This document shows, one piece after another, positions 27,375 through 35,986 of a stretch of 64,000 nucleotides of DNA. A program made the position numbers and the translations under genes. This DNA is from Paenibacillus anaericanus (GTDB lineage: Bacteria > Bacillota > Bacilli > Paenibacillales > Paenibacillaceae), in NCBI RefSeq assembly GCF_003994475.1, contig NZ_RZNY01000001.1:363714-427713 (forward strand). The letters run 5' to 3'. Position 1 is the stretch's first letter. Each line of letters starts with the position of its first letter. Under the pieces are notes generated by a model. It was given only the letters and a program-made list of their open reading frames with translations. It did no database searches and was not told where the DNA came from.

Positions 27375-29177
27375 TTAGTTCGTCAATTCAAGGAACGCTT
27401 CTACATCTGCAATCGCTAAAGACATCGCTTCGCGCCAGAAATCTGGTTTTGTCAAATCAACACCTAGGTGTTTAGTAGCAAGTTCTTCAACTGTCATTAC
27501 ACCAGTGTCCCTCAGCAGTGCATCATACTTCTCTGCAAATGTTGCACCTTCACGCTGCGCCTGAGCGTAAATGCCGGTACTGAACATATAACCAAAGGTA
27601 TAAGGGAAATTGTAAAATGGGACATCTGTAATATAAAAATGTAACTTCGATGCCCAGAAATTTGGGTGATAGCTACCGAGTGCTCCATGAAATGCTTCCT
27701 TCTGAGCTTGCTCCATCAAAGCAGATAGCTCAATCGCATCTAAAGTACCTTGCTTGCGTTTCTCATAGAAGGAAGTTTCAAACAAGAACCGGGCATGAAT
27801 ATTCATGAAAAAGGCGATACTCCGTTGAGCTTTATCAGCCAAGAGACCTATTTTTTCTTCCTTAGTGGCCGCATTCTTAACGAGCGCATCAGCTAAGATC
27901 ATTTCAGCAAAAGTAGAGGCTGTCTCCGCTACATTCATCGCATAGCCCTGATTGAATTGCGGTAAATCCTCCATTAAATGTTGATGATATGCATGACCAA
28001 GTTCATGGGCCAAGGTTGAAAGATTGGAGACGGTACCTCCAAAGGTCATAAATACACGTGTCTGTTTGCTTGCTGGCAACGAGGTACAGAATCCGCCTGG
28101 ACGTTTCCCAGGACGATCCTCAGCTTCGATCCAGCGATTATTAAATGCTTCAACTGAAAAGTCTGCTAATTTAGGACTAAAGTTCCTGAATTGTTCTACA
28201 ATGTCCTGTGCCGCTTGATCGTAGGTGATTTTCCCAACGGAATCACCGAGGGGAGCATCCACATCACACCAATTCAAACGTTCTAAACCAAGAAGCTTTG
28301 CTTTACGTTCCAGATAAGCCACAAATACGGGTTTGCTCTCTTCAATGACTTTCCACATTGAATCTAGGGTTTCCCGGGACATCCGATTGATGGCAAGCGG
28401 TTCCTTCAGAACATCATCCCATCCACGTCTCTCATACAGCTTAAGTCGGAATCCGGCAAGACGATTCAGCGTGTCCGCACAATAATCGGCAGCTTCGCCC
28501 CAGGCTTTCTCCCAATTGACGAATGTTTCTTCCCGAACTGTTCGATCTGGATCGTCTAGTTTGTTCGCCGCCTGACCTACGGAGAGCATCATAATCTCAC
28601 CATTCTCATCAGAATGAGGAATACCTACTTTTGCAACAATCGTATCATAATGTTGTCCCCATCCATGATAACCATCAACAGCTAAATCGGAAGCAAGGCT
28701 TTCAAGTTCAGGGGATAGTTTCTCCTGTGCTTCACTACGTTTCTCGCTAAGCACAAATGAAATAGGTGATATCTCATCTCGTGCAATCCAAGCTTCCCAT
28801 ACTTCATTCTCTGTGTTCCGCAGAACGTTCTGAAACAAAGTCATTACATTCTCTAACCGAGCGTACAGCGCAGTAACTTTACCAGTGAGTTGTACCGCTT
28901 TTTTGTCCTTCTGATTCTGTGCAGTCAAACAAGATGTAAAGCTGCTGACTTCAGATATTCTCGAAAGGGCACTCTGTAAACCCTCAATAATAACATCGTA
29001 TGAAGTTGTTTCTTCAGCGGATTGCGGAGTATTCTTATCGTTAATATGATTATGTAGAACGGCAATATCCTCTTCCAGTTTTTCTAGAAAAGTATGCAAT
29101 TCTTTAGATGCCGAACCTCCAGGGAAAATAGAGTCTAATTCCCATGTGGGGTTAATTGGTAGAGATAGATGTGTCAA
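27375..29177 (-). CDS. pepF: M3-family oligoendopeptidase F
   Basis: A 600-residue cytoplasmic zinc metallopeptidase of the PepF/PepB branch that degrades short peptides. The zinc motif is HELGH at residues 391-395, preceded by the PGKRPGGFCTSL block near 356-367 and a third ligand region NVAETASTFAEM downstream. The length is usual for the family (about 600). Monocistronic, with its own terminator. Confidence 0.95.
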   Translation of the reverse strand: MTHLSLPINPTWELDSIFPGGSASKELHTFLEKLEEDIAVLHNHINDKNTPQSAEETTSYDVIIEGLQSALSRISEVSSFTSCLTAQNQKDKKAVQLTGKVTALYARLENVMTLFQNVLRNTENEVWEAWIARDEISPISFVLSEKRSEAQEKLSPELESLASDLAVDGYHGWGQHYDTIVAKVGIPHSDENGEIMMLSVGQAANKLDDPDRTVREETFVNWEKAWGEAADYCADTLNRLAGFRLKLYERRGWDDVLKEPLAINRMSRETLDSMWKVIEESKPVFVAYLERKAKLLGLERLNWCDVDAPLGDSVGKITYDQAAQDIVEQFRNFSPKLADFSVEAFNNRWIEAEDRPGKRPGGFCTSLPASKQTRVFMTFGGTVSNLSTLAHELGHAYHQHLMEDLPQFNQGYAMNVAETASTFAEMILADALVKNAATKEEKIGLLADKAQRSIAFFMNIHARFLFETSFYEKRKQGTLDAIELSALMEQAQKEAFHGALGSYHPNFWASKLHFYITDVPFYNFPYTFGYMFSTGIYAQAQREGATFAEKYDALLRDTGVMTVEELATKHLGVDLTKPDFWREAMSLAIADVEAFLELTN

Positions 29178-29283
29178 GCTAAATCATCCTTTCTTATCTT
29201 TTAGTATTGATGTGCACCGACCAATAAGTGTATAACTATAAGAGGTTGTAGTTACCAAATTGAATAGGAGGGATCTTCATCAT

Positions 29284-29457
29284 ATGAAACCACTGCAAAT
29301 ATCAGCGGATACCGCTGTTAAGTTAGCTGCCAAATTAAATGTGCCGCTTGAACAACTCATGCATATGCCACAGCATATTCTGCTGCAAAAAATCGCAGAA
29401 TTAGCCAAAGAGGAAGCCGCTTCTCCCTCGTCCACTGATCCGGATCACTCGTCATGA
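29284..29457 (+). CDS. YycC-like small protein
   Basis: A 57-residue protein starting MKPLQISADTAVKLAAKL, with the LNVPLEQLMHMPQHILLQK segment I associate with the YycC-like family of Bacillales; function unknown. ATG 29284 is 12 nt after AGGAGG, a slightly long spacing; an in-frame TTG upstream overlaps the RBS. Its stop overlaps the ATG of the next gene (TCATGA), so the two are coupled. Confidence 0.7.
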   Translation: MKPLQISADTAVKLAAKLNVPLEQLMHMPQHILLQKIAELAKEEAASPSSTDPDHSS

Positions 29458-29687
29458 TTCCTTTCAATAAGTCACTGCCTTACGACATCATCCTGGGCGA
29501 CGTATTTGCGCAAAAGTGCCCCTTTTGTAGCATTGATAATGTACTACTCCCTATGAAACCCAGTGAAGTAAAGAGCGTCCAAGAAGGCAAGAAGAAGTTA
29601 CTCGTATTTCCGTGCTGCAGAAATAAGCTTATTATTCTAGACAGTGACAATGATTATTTATTAACCAACACGATAATCCGTAGATAG
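29454..29687 (+). CDS. Small cysteine-containing protein, possible zinc ribbon
   Basis: 77 residues with CPFC near residue 22 and a vicinal CC near 54, a spacing that could bind zinc (ribbon-like). No known family is assigned. It is translationally coupled to the YycC-like gene by a 4-nt overlap. Role unknown. Confidence 0.65.
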   Translation: MIPFNKSLPYDIILGDVFAQKCPFCSIDNVLLPMKPSEVKSVQEGKKKLLVFPCCRNKLIILDSDNDYLLTNTIIRR

Positions 29688-29710
29688 TTATGCCAAAGTG
29701 GCTACAAAGG

Positions 29711-29734
29711 GACCGTTCTCATCAGAGAACGGTC
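29711..29734 (+). terminator. Hairpin after the small Cys protein gene
   Basis: GACCGTTCTC-ATCA-GAGAACGGTC, a 10-bp perfect stem without a clear T tract; it lies between convergent genes. Confidence 0.5.
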
Positions 29735-29772
29735 TCATTGTCATACCCTGGCATGGTTGATGAAGCGAAACA

Positions 29773-30501
29773 TTAATTCTGCATTTCCTCCGGCAGTTCG
29801 TGCCCACCGTTCATCATTTCTTCACGTAGGAGCTTCCATTGTTCCCGTGACGCTCGTATCATAGCCGCATCTACAATTTTCTTGTCATTAATGACCCGCG
29901 AGAACCATTTAACCGCATCATTATAATTACCAATGCGACGGTTCAATTCACCAATCAAATACATAAGCCTGGCATCTGAACCACTGACTCCTTCATTTTC
30001 ATAAACCCGTATGTAAGACTCCATAGAATATTTCAGGAACCGCTGTTCTTGTTCGTTGTTTTCCTTATAGCGATACAACCAAGCAATATGATGCAGTAGA
30101 GATGCAATCATCCGCTCTTTCTCACCAATGGTTTGAGCGCATAGCAATCCAAACTTATATGATTCTAGTGCCGCTTCCCAATCACGTTGTCCTCCATAAT
30201 CCTTCTTCACAAAACGACTTGCAATGGCATCCTGAAACTTCTTACGCTGAACATCAGATAACCGATCCATTGAGTTTTCCGTAGAAGCAAATCCACAAGC
30301 AGGGCAGATTCGTACGACATAAAAGTCAGGATTCTCCCGCTTATAGTAGCTACAAAAGTCAGAGTCGTTGCGAATCGCACGTTTGAAACTAGGACGAACT
30401 CTGGAAGTTAAAAATTCATTCTCGCAATATATACATGTTACTTTAATCTTATAAAGAGGCTCTAGTTCCTTTTTTTCTAGTTCCTTTTTTTCTAGTTCCA
30501 T
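29773..30501 (-). CDS. DUF2225 family protein
   Basis: A 242-residue soluble protein with two zinc-type Cys pairs (CIYCENEF near residue 21 and CPACGFAS near 63) and a C-terminal half of TPR-like helical repeats. It matches DUF2225, function unknown. I choose ATG 30499-30501 (MELEKKELEKK) because AAAGGA lies 8 nt upstream; an ATG at 30586-30588 would add 29 residues but has no RBS. The first codons sit in a 15-nt tandem repeat with runs of seven A. Confidence 0.78.
   Translation of the reverse strand: MELEKKELEKKELEPLYKIKVTCIYCENEFLTSRVRPSFKRAIRNDSDFCSYYKRENPDFYVVRICPACGFASTENSMDRLSDVQRKKFQDAIASRFVKKDYGGQRDWEAALESYKFGLLCAQTIGEKERMIASLLHHIAWLYRYKENNEQEQRFLKYSMESYIRVYENEGVSGSDARLMYLIGELNRRIGNYNDAVKWFSRVINDKKIVDAAMIRASREQWKLLREEMMNGGHELPEEMQN
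30462..30499 (-). repeat. 15-nt tandem repeat at the start of the DUF2225 gene
   Basis: The unit CTAGTTCCTTTTTTT (plus strand) occurs twice plus an 8-nt third copy. It encodes the repeats ELEKK and includes two runs of seven A in the coding strand. Confidence 0.85.
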
Positions 30502-30612
30502 TAGTCGTTTCCTTTCCATATGCCACAAATGGGCACGTCGATGTTGTGCTACTGTGATGTATTTACAACTTCCAAAATATTTGTGCATTCTTATCTCATA
30601 TTATACCATACC

Positions 30613-30643
30613 CAAAAAAATAAAAGCTCCTAAAGGAGCTTTT
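30613..30643 (-). terminator. Terminator of the 31-aa gene
   Basis: The minus strand reads AAAAGCTCC-TTTA-GGAGCTTTT followed by ATTTTTTT. It stands between the 31-aa frame and the DUF2225 gene. Confidence 0.85.
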
Positions 30644-30661
30644 ACGTATAGATATTTATGA

Positions 30662-30757
30662 CTAATAACTGCGCCAATCCTCTTCACCTGAATGGACGAG
30701 AGATGCACGAATGACGTATACAAAGACGCATACAAGAACACCTGCAACAAAACTCAT
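30662..30757 (-). CDS. Small membrane protein, 31 aa
   Basis: ATG (30755-30757) follows GGAGTGAT by 5 nt; the frame ends at TAG. Sequence: one hydrophobic helix (MSFVAGVLVCVFVYVIRASL) and a short acidic tail. Its own strong terminator follows 19 nt after the stop, which supports a real transcript. Function unknown. Confidence 0.62.
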   Translation of the reverse strand: MSFVAGVLVCVFVYVIRASLVHSGEEDWRSY

Positions 30758-30936
30758 AACAAATCACTCCATCCACAATTCATTATTTTTTCGAAGTCAA
30801 TGATCCTTTAGTCATATTCTATCATAAAAGGTTCAAGAAATCAGTTTTTTTGAAACCGCTTTCTTTATTTTTTTTGTGCTGTTTGTCCCACTCCATACAT
30901 ACACTTCATTATTGACTTCAAAGTGGAGGGATTAAC

Positions 30937-32190
30937 ATGAAGATTAAGCGCTGGGCTACCTTGCTCCTACTCATTGCTGTTCTGGCTCTGGGGGTGCTTA
31001 TGTTGTCTTATCCCGTTGCCTCTTGGGAAGCGGGGGTACGGGGTCTGGCTATTTGGTGGGACGTGTTGTTTCCATCCCTGTTCCCCTTCTTCGTGATTTC
31101 CGAGGTCATGCTTGGGTTTGGTATCGTCCATTTCTTAGGCAAATTGCTTGATCCACTTATGAAACCCTTGTTCCGCATACCAGGCAGTGGTGGCTTTGTA
31201 GCCGCTATGGGCTTTGCATCAGGATATCCGGTTAGCGCTAAGCTAGCTACCCAATTGCGCCTACAGAAACTTATTACCCAAGTTGAGGGAGAACGACTTG
31301 TCGCATTTACAACCTCATCCGATCCCATTTTTCTGATCGGCGCAGTATCCGTTGGTTTTTTCGGTAATCCGAAATTAGCTGGAATACTAGCCCTTGCACA
31401 TTACGGAAGTGCAATACTACTCGGGTTAATGATGAGATTTTATGGTACAAAAAGTAACAATAAGGAACATTCCCCCATCGTCTCCGCGGCAAATCATAGG
31501 CACCGATTTAGTATACGGGGGGCGCTTCGTGCTATGCACGAAGCCCGCATGAAAGACGGACGGGGCCTAGGCGAATTACTACAACAAGCCGTGACTTCCT
31601 CCTTACAACTCATGGCTGTAGTCGGCGGTCTCGTGGTATTCTTCTCTGTTGTTCTCGAAGTATTAACCGCCTCCGGGGTAATGACCACATTGTACTCAGG
31701 TTTGAGATTTCTACTCCCTTTCGCGGGTCTTCCACCTGCATTAGCGGAGCCCTTACTCGGTGGACTATTTGAAGTTACACTTGGAGCCAAGGCAGCCGCA
31801 GCTCCAGCCTCTGTGCCTCTCATATTTAAAGCTTCGGCTGCGGCCTTTATTCTATCGTGGGGAGGTCTGTCTGTTCATGCCCAGGTAGCCAGCATTTTGA
31901 ACGGAGCCGATCTCCGTTACCTTCCTTTTTTAATAGCTCGCCTACTCCATGCCATTTTGGCCGCCATCTTCGTGTTACTACTCTGGCAACCTGTCATGGG
32001 TACTCTTCCGGTACTATCTCCACTATTCTCAATCGAGGGAGTCGTAGGACCTATAGGATGGGGCGGTTTCCCCAGTGCTTTCCTGCTATTTCTTAAAATC
32101 ATATCCACACTTCTTATTTTGTCTGTTCTAACAGTAATCATTCGCAAGAATCTTATATCAACAAAAACCAAGGGTGGTTACCGAAAATGA
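30937..32190 (+). CDS. ylbJ: Sporulation integral membrane protein YlbJ
   Basis: 417 residues, polytopic (about eight helices), of the nucleoside-recognition/gate domain family. YlbJ is needed for spore coat or cortex maturation in Bacillus, where it is mother-cell (sigma-E) expressed. The GxxSGYPVSAKL block near residue 92 and FTTSSDPIFLIGAV near 130 are typical. RBS GGAGGG precedes ATG. It is followed by nadK in the same direction. Confidence 0.88.
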   Translation: MKIKRWATLLLLIAVLALGVLMLSYPVASWEAGVRGLAIWWDVLFPSLFPFFVISEVMLGFGIVHFLGKLLDPLMKPLFRIPGSGGFVAAMGFASGYPVSAKLATQLRLQKLITQVEGERLVAFTTSSDPIFLIGAVSVGFFGNPKLAGILALAHYGSAILLGLMMRFYGTKSNNKEHSPIVSAANHRHRFSIRGALRAMHEARMKDGRGLGELLQQAVTSSLQLMAVVGGLVVFFSVVLEVLTASGVMTTLYSGLRFLLPFAGLPPALAEPLLGGLFEVTLGAKAAAAPASVPLIFKASAAAFILSWGGLSVHAQVASILNGADLRYLPFLIARLLHAILAAIFVLLLWQPVMGTLPVLSPLFSIEGVVGPIGWGGFPSAFLLFLKIISTLLILSVLTVIIRKNLISTKTKGGYRK

Positions 32191-32257
32191 ACCGTTGTGT
32201 TCTGTTTGAGAATTGTTTATGATCTTTACAAAAGGAAAATTAAAGGAGCTTGTCATC

Positions 32258-33061
32258 TTGAGATATTACGTTCTTGATCGTGGAGATCAACTGTCCGTTG
32301 ATTTATGCGAGACGTTCCATAGATTGGCACCGGAGTATGGTTTGCAACTTGATGCAGAAACACCCGACATCGTGATTTCCATCGGAGGAGATGGCACGAT
32401 GCTTCACGCTTTTCATACGTTTATCGATCGCATTCCTTCCATCGCATTTGTTGGTGTACATACTGGACATCTAGGTTTCTACGCCGATTGGAAAAGTGAT
32501 GAGATCCCGGAGTTAGTTCGTCTTATGGGCAATCAAGGCGGGCTAGGGAATTTACAACCAAGGATTGTACAATACCCACTGATCGAACTAGAAATCGTTA
32601 AGAGATCAGGAACATCCTCTATCATTTGCTTGAATGAGTTCACTTTGAAAAGTGTAGATGGAACGGTCATGGCAGAGATCGATATTAATGACCAAATGTT
32701 CGAGATGTTTCGGGGTGACGGAATTTGTGTCTCTACTCCATCGGGTAGTACGGCATATAACAAAAGTCTTGGTGGTGCCATCATTCACCCTTCCATCGAA
32801 GCTCTACAAATATCAGAAATTGCATCGATTAATAATCGGGTATTCCGTACAATGGGTTCTTCTCTAGTGCTACCAGCCCATCATCATTGCGATATCTACT
32901 CTCGCAAAGAACAGAACCTGATGCTTACCATTGATCATGTCAGTATGCCTGTCAACGATTTGATTTCGGTTCGTTGCCAAGTTGCCAAACAGAAAGTTAG
33001 CTTCGTCCGCTACCGACCTTTCCCTTTCTGGACTCGTGTGCGGAACGCATTTTTGGGGTAA
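32258..33061 (+). CDS. nadK: NAD kinase
   Basis: A 267-residue ATP-NAD kinase that makes NADP. Signature GGDGT at residues 43-47 (Asp45 in catalysis), then LNEFTLK and GSTAYNKSLGG in the C-terminal domain. The start is TTG at 32258 (MRYYVLDRGDQ) with AAAGGAG 9 nt upstream; the length then equals the usual Bacillus enzyme (about 266), whereas the upstream ATG at 32213 would add 15 atypical residues. Confidence 0.93.
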   Translation: MRYYVLDRGDQLSVDLCETFHRLAPEYGLQLDAETPDIVISIGGDGTMLHAFHTFIDRIPSIAFVGVHTGHLGFYADWKSDEIPELVRLMGNQGGLGNLQPRIVQYPLIELEIVKRSGTSSIICLNEFTLKSVDGTVMAEIDINDQMFEMFRGDGICVSTPSGSTAYNKSLGGAIIHPSIEALQISEIASINNRVFRTMGSSLVLPAHHHCDIYSRKEQNLMLTIDHVSMPVNDLISVRCQVAKQKVSFVRYRPFPFWTRVRNAFLG

Positions 33062-33092
33062 AGAGATATTGTTCATCTCTATTCCCATCTTA

Positions 33093-33126
33093 AAGGCGGA
33101 TGATCTCCGAAGGAGTCATCCGCCTT
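33093..33126 (+). terminator. Terminator of nadK
   Basis: AAGGCGGATGA, a 12-nt loop and TCATCCGCCTT, then CCTCTG; strong stem, weak T tract. Confidence 0.65.
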
Positions 33127-33188
33127 CCTCTGTGATTTTCTCATTCATGTATCTAGTAAATCTTATTCATAGAAAGGATGGTCATCAA

Positions 33189-34670
33189 ATGATTATCAAA
33201 AAATTACGGCATGGTGCTCTTATCTCACTTTTAGCAATTTCTCTGATTGGGCTACCACATACAGCAGGTGCAGCATCAGTAACCACTGTTACCAATTCTA
33301 TTTCTTCTGATACTACAGAGACGAATGAGTCTTCTGATCTAGCAATTATTCAGGAAGTATTGAATTATTTAAATGCTTACAACATCGAAGGAGTTGAAAG
33401 AGAAGCGTTTATTGAGAATGCTATAAGAGGCATGGTCTACGCACTCGATGACCCTTACAGCGATTATTACACCAAAGAAGAACTTCAAGATTTCATGAAC
33501 GGAATGAATCAACAATACGTGGGTATCGGTGTAACGCTACGTTTTACTGATGAAAAGTTATATATCACGGATGTACTCGCAGGGTCTCCGGCTCAAAACG
33601 CGGGTCTACGTCAAGGCGATGTCATCGTGAGGGTTGGAAGTCAACCTGTCACTTCAGGTGAAGACATTTTACTAATACAGGGTGAAGAAAATACCGAAGT
33701 CGTTATTACCGTCATTCGCAGTGGTAAAGCGTTGACCTTTCCTATCACGAGAGCAAGTTTTGTTCTCCCTTCGGTCACTAGCCACTTTATCGACTCCAGC
33801 AAGATTGGCTATATCGCAATTGCTTCATTCTCTGAATCAGCGGATAAGGAATTTGTGACTGCTCTGAATAGTTTGCGTACAGCAGGGATGAGGTCACTGG
33901 TTCTCGATTTACGTGACAATCTTGGCGGGTATGTCGATTCGGCCGCGAAAATTGCCAAGCATTTCATCAAAGACGGTATCTTAATGTACACCGCAGATCA
34001 AAGCAATCAATTAGAGCCTGTCCTAATTAAAGATGGTGAGGATATTGGAATGCCTGTTGTCATACTGACCAATGAGTTAACTGCCAGCGCTTCTGAAATA
34101 TTAACCGGAGCACTTCGTGATAATGGTGTCGCTACAGTCATTGGAGCACAAACCTACGGTAAGGCCCGCATCCAAAATGTTTTTTCATTATCAAATGGGA
34201 GTTCCTTAAAATTAACCGTCGAACACTATTTAACTCCGAAAAAGGAGGACTTTAACCATATTGGGTTGAAACCAGACATTGAAGTTAACAATAACGAAGC
34301 AGCCCAACTCATTACTGGTTTATATAAAGCAGGACTCAGGCAAATAGAAGTCAGCGGTAGCCGTTCATCCTTAAGTATTAACGGTGTATCTTTCAGCGGA
34401 TATATTGATGTTATTCAAAATGGCAGTAAAGTGTATGCCCCATCTCGATTGCTAACTTCGCTGGTACGTGGCAATGTCAACTGGAGTAAAGAGAATCAAA
34501 AACTCACAGTGACTGACATTAACGGAGTTAAGGCGGGATTTACCAAAGCTGCTTCCAGTGTCAAAACCGTTAATAATGAAACCTATGTTGAACTACACGA
34601 CTTCCAGAAGAAATTCCCGACAATAAAGTGGGATTATCAACAAGGTGTCTTGAACATCGCAGCCAAATAA
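33189..34670 (+). CDS. S41 carboxy-terminal processing protease with PDZ and copper-amine-oxidase-like domains
   Basis: 493 residues, exported. Signal peptide (about 1-29), S41 N-terminal region, PDZ domain about 105-180, protease core with S300 (LTASASE) and K325 (TYGKA), 25 residues apart as in CtpB. Residues 390-493 form a copper-amine-oxidase N-domain-like wall or substrate domain common in Paenibacillus. The usual GKG after the catalytic Lys is GKA here. In-frame upstream codons exist, but ATG 33189 has AAAGGATGG and begins the signal peptide. A sporulation CtpB-like signalling role is possible, not shown. Confidence 0.88.
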   Translation: MIIKKLRHGALISLLAISLIGLPHTAGAASVTTVTNSISSDTTETNESSDLAIIQEVLNYLNAYNIEGVEREAFIENAIRGMVYALDDPYSDYYTKEELQDFMNGMNQQYVGIGVTLRFTDEKLYITDVLAGSPAQNAGLRQGDVIVRVGSQPVTSGEDILLIQGEENTEVVITVIRSGKALTFPITRASFVLPSVTSHFIDSSKIGYIAIASFSESADKEFVTALNSLRTAGMRSLVLDLRDNLGGYVDSAAKIAKHFIKDGILMYTADQSNQLEPVLIKDGEDIGMPVVILTNELTASASEILTGALRDNGVATVIGAQTYGKARIQNVFSLSNGSSLKLTVEHYLTPKKEDFNHIGLKPDIEVNNNEAAQLITGLYKAGLRQIEVSGSRSSLSINGVSFSGYIDVIQNGSKVYAPSRLLTSLVRGNVNWSKENQKLTVTDINGVKAGFTKAASSVKTVNNETYVELHDFQKKFPTIKWDYQQGVLNIAAK

Positions 34671-34687
34671 ATGAACAAAGAACTAGG

Positions 34688-34733
34688 AAACAAGCTGGTT
34701 CCTGTACACAATAGGAATCAGCTTGTTTAGTTT
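34688..34733 (+). terminator. Terminator of the S41 protease gene
   Basis: AAACAAGCTG-G-TTCCT, loop, AGGAA-T-CAGCTTGTTT. The stem is long. Confidence 0.75.
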
Positions 34734-34810
34734 ACGTTATGCTCTATTTTCGATGTAATCTATCTATAGCATGATACATTCTCAATAAGTTAAGGAGTGC
34801 ACATCATCTC

Positions 34811-35986
34811 CTAACTTACAGTAACTTTTATATTCTCCATGACTTTTTCTAACCGCTTCAGTACTTCTTCCAAATGGGCCCCCTTGATGATGACCTGCCC
34901 GATCCGGTCCGTACCAACCTTAAATTTTGAAATGGTTTCACCTATTTCATAATCAAACGATATTTGTATGATATCTTCATGACTCTCGTTCCCATTCTCC
35001 AGTTTTACAATCTCACCACTCTTCTCAGCAATAAGTAGTTCGCATGCGCAAGGTTGAGAAGTTTGCTTATGGAATACAGGGTCCATATGAATAGCAGCCT
35101 TAATCATTTGTTCATAATAATTGAATCCGTAAAAGGTGGATACGAGTTCAGGCAGACATGTTGCCCCCGCTCTACCTCCGATTTCAAGAACATATACCTT
35201 TTGATCTTTTAAGATGAAATCCGCATTTATCGCACAGTTATTTAAACATAACGCCCGGATGCTCTGCTCTATCTGGTTATGAATATCTTCTACCACTTCA
35301 TTCGATAAATAATATGGTACATAATGTCCAATTGGTACCCCGGCATCTCCATAGAACATCGTGTCACCATGTGGCATTATAAATTGAATTTCATTATCGT
35401 ACACGAAGGCTTGCGCACCAAACTCTGTTCCTTCGATAAATTCCTCGGCAATAAAATAATCCAGTTTTGTAACTTTCCTGACTTCTTCAAATGCATAATC
35501 TGCTTGTGAAACATCCACCACTTTCACAATTCCCCTGCTGGCTCCGCTATCTAACGCTTTAAAGATGAGAGGGGGAGATAATACTTCAAAGGCACGATAC
35601 GCCTCCTCCTTACTTTCTACCTTTAAAAATTTTGACGTTCTTACGCCATGTTCCATAAAAGCCTTTTTCATTTCCCACTTATTCGTTGATAGCTGACTAG
35701 ACTCGTAACTTAGTCCACTTAGCCCAAGTACATCTACTACTTTACCAATCGACTTAACTGCTACATCAGTACCTGTCGTACATATTCCATCAATTTGTTC
35801 GATCCGGGCAATTTCTACTATTTTATCCACATTCGTCGTATCTTCATAATAGACCTTGTCAGCCAAAGAAAAACCTGGGTAATTACCCTGACGACTTAAT
35901 AGAACGACATACAAGCCCATCTCTTTTGCTGTTTTGATTAATGGGACTTGAGAGATTCCAGCACCCAAAATCATCAGCTTTCTCAT
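34811..35986 (-). CDS. ATP-grasp ligase
   Basis: 391 residues with an N-terminal Rossmann-like preATP domain (MRKLMILGAGISQVPLI), central ATP-grasp (KALDSGASRGIVKV near 155; FIEGTEFGAQAFV near 188) and metal-binding NADFIL...VLEIGGRAGA near 263-280. It belongs to the PurK/CarB-like carboxylate-amine ligases. Its start overlaps the aminotransferase gene by 4 nt, so the two are coupled; I infer it could attach an amino acid or other carboxylate to the amino sugar made upstream. It is the last gene of the five-gene operon 39748-34811. Confidence 0.78.
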   Translation of the reverse strand: MRKLMILGAGISQVPLIKTAKEMGLYVVLLSRQGNYPGFSLADKVYYEDTTNVDKIVEIARIEQIDGICTTGTDVAVKSIGKVVDVLGLSGLSYESSQLSTNKWEMKKAFMEHGVRTSKFLKVESKEEAYRAFEVLSPPLIFKALDSGASRGIVKVVDVSQADYAFEEVRKVTKLDYFIAEEFIEGTEFGAQAFVYDNEIQFIMPHGDTMFYGDAGVPIGHYVPYYLSNEVVEDIHNQIEQSIRALCLNNCAINADFILKDQKVYVLEIGGRAGATCLPELVSTFYGFNYYEQMIKAAIHMDPVFHKQTSQPCACELLIAEKSGEIVKLENGNESHEDIIQISFDYEIGETISKFKVGTDRIGQVIIKGAHLEEVLKRLEKVMENIKVTVS

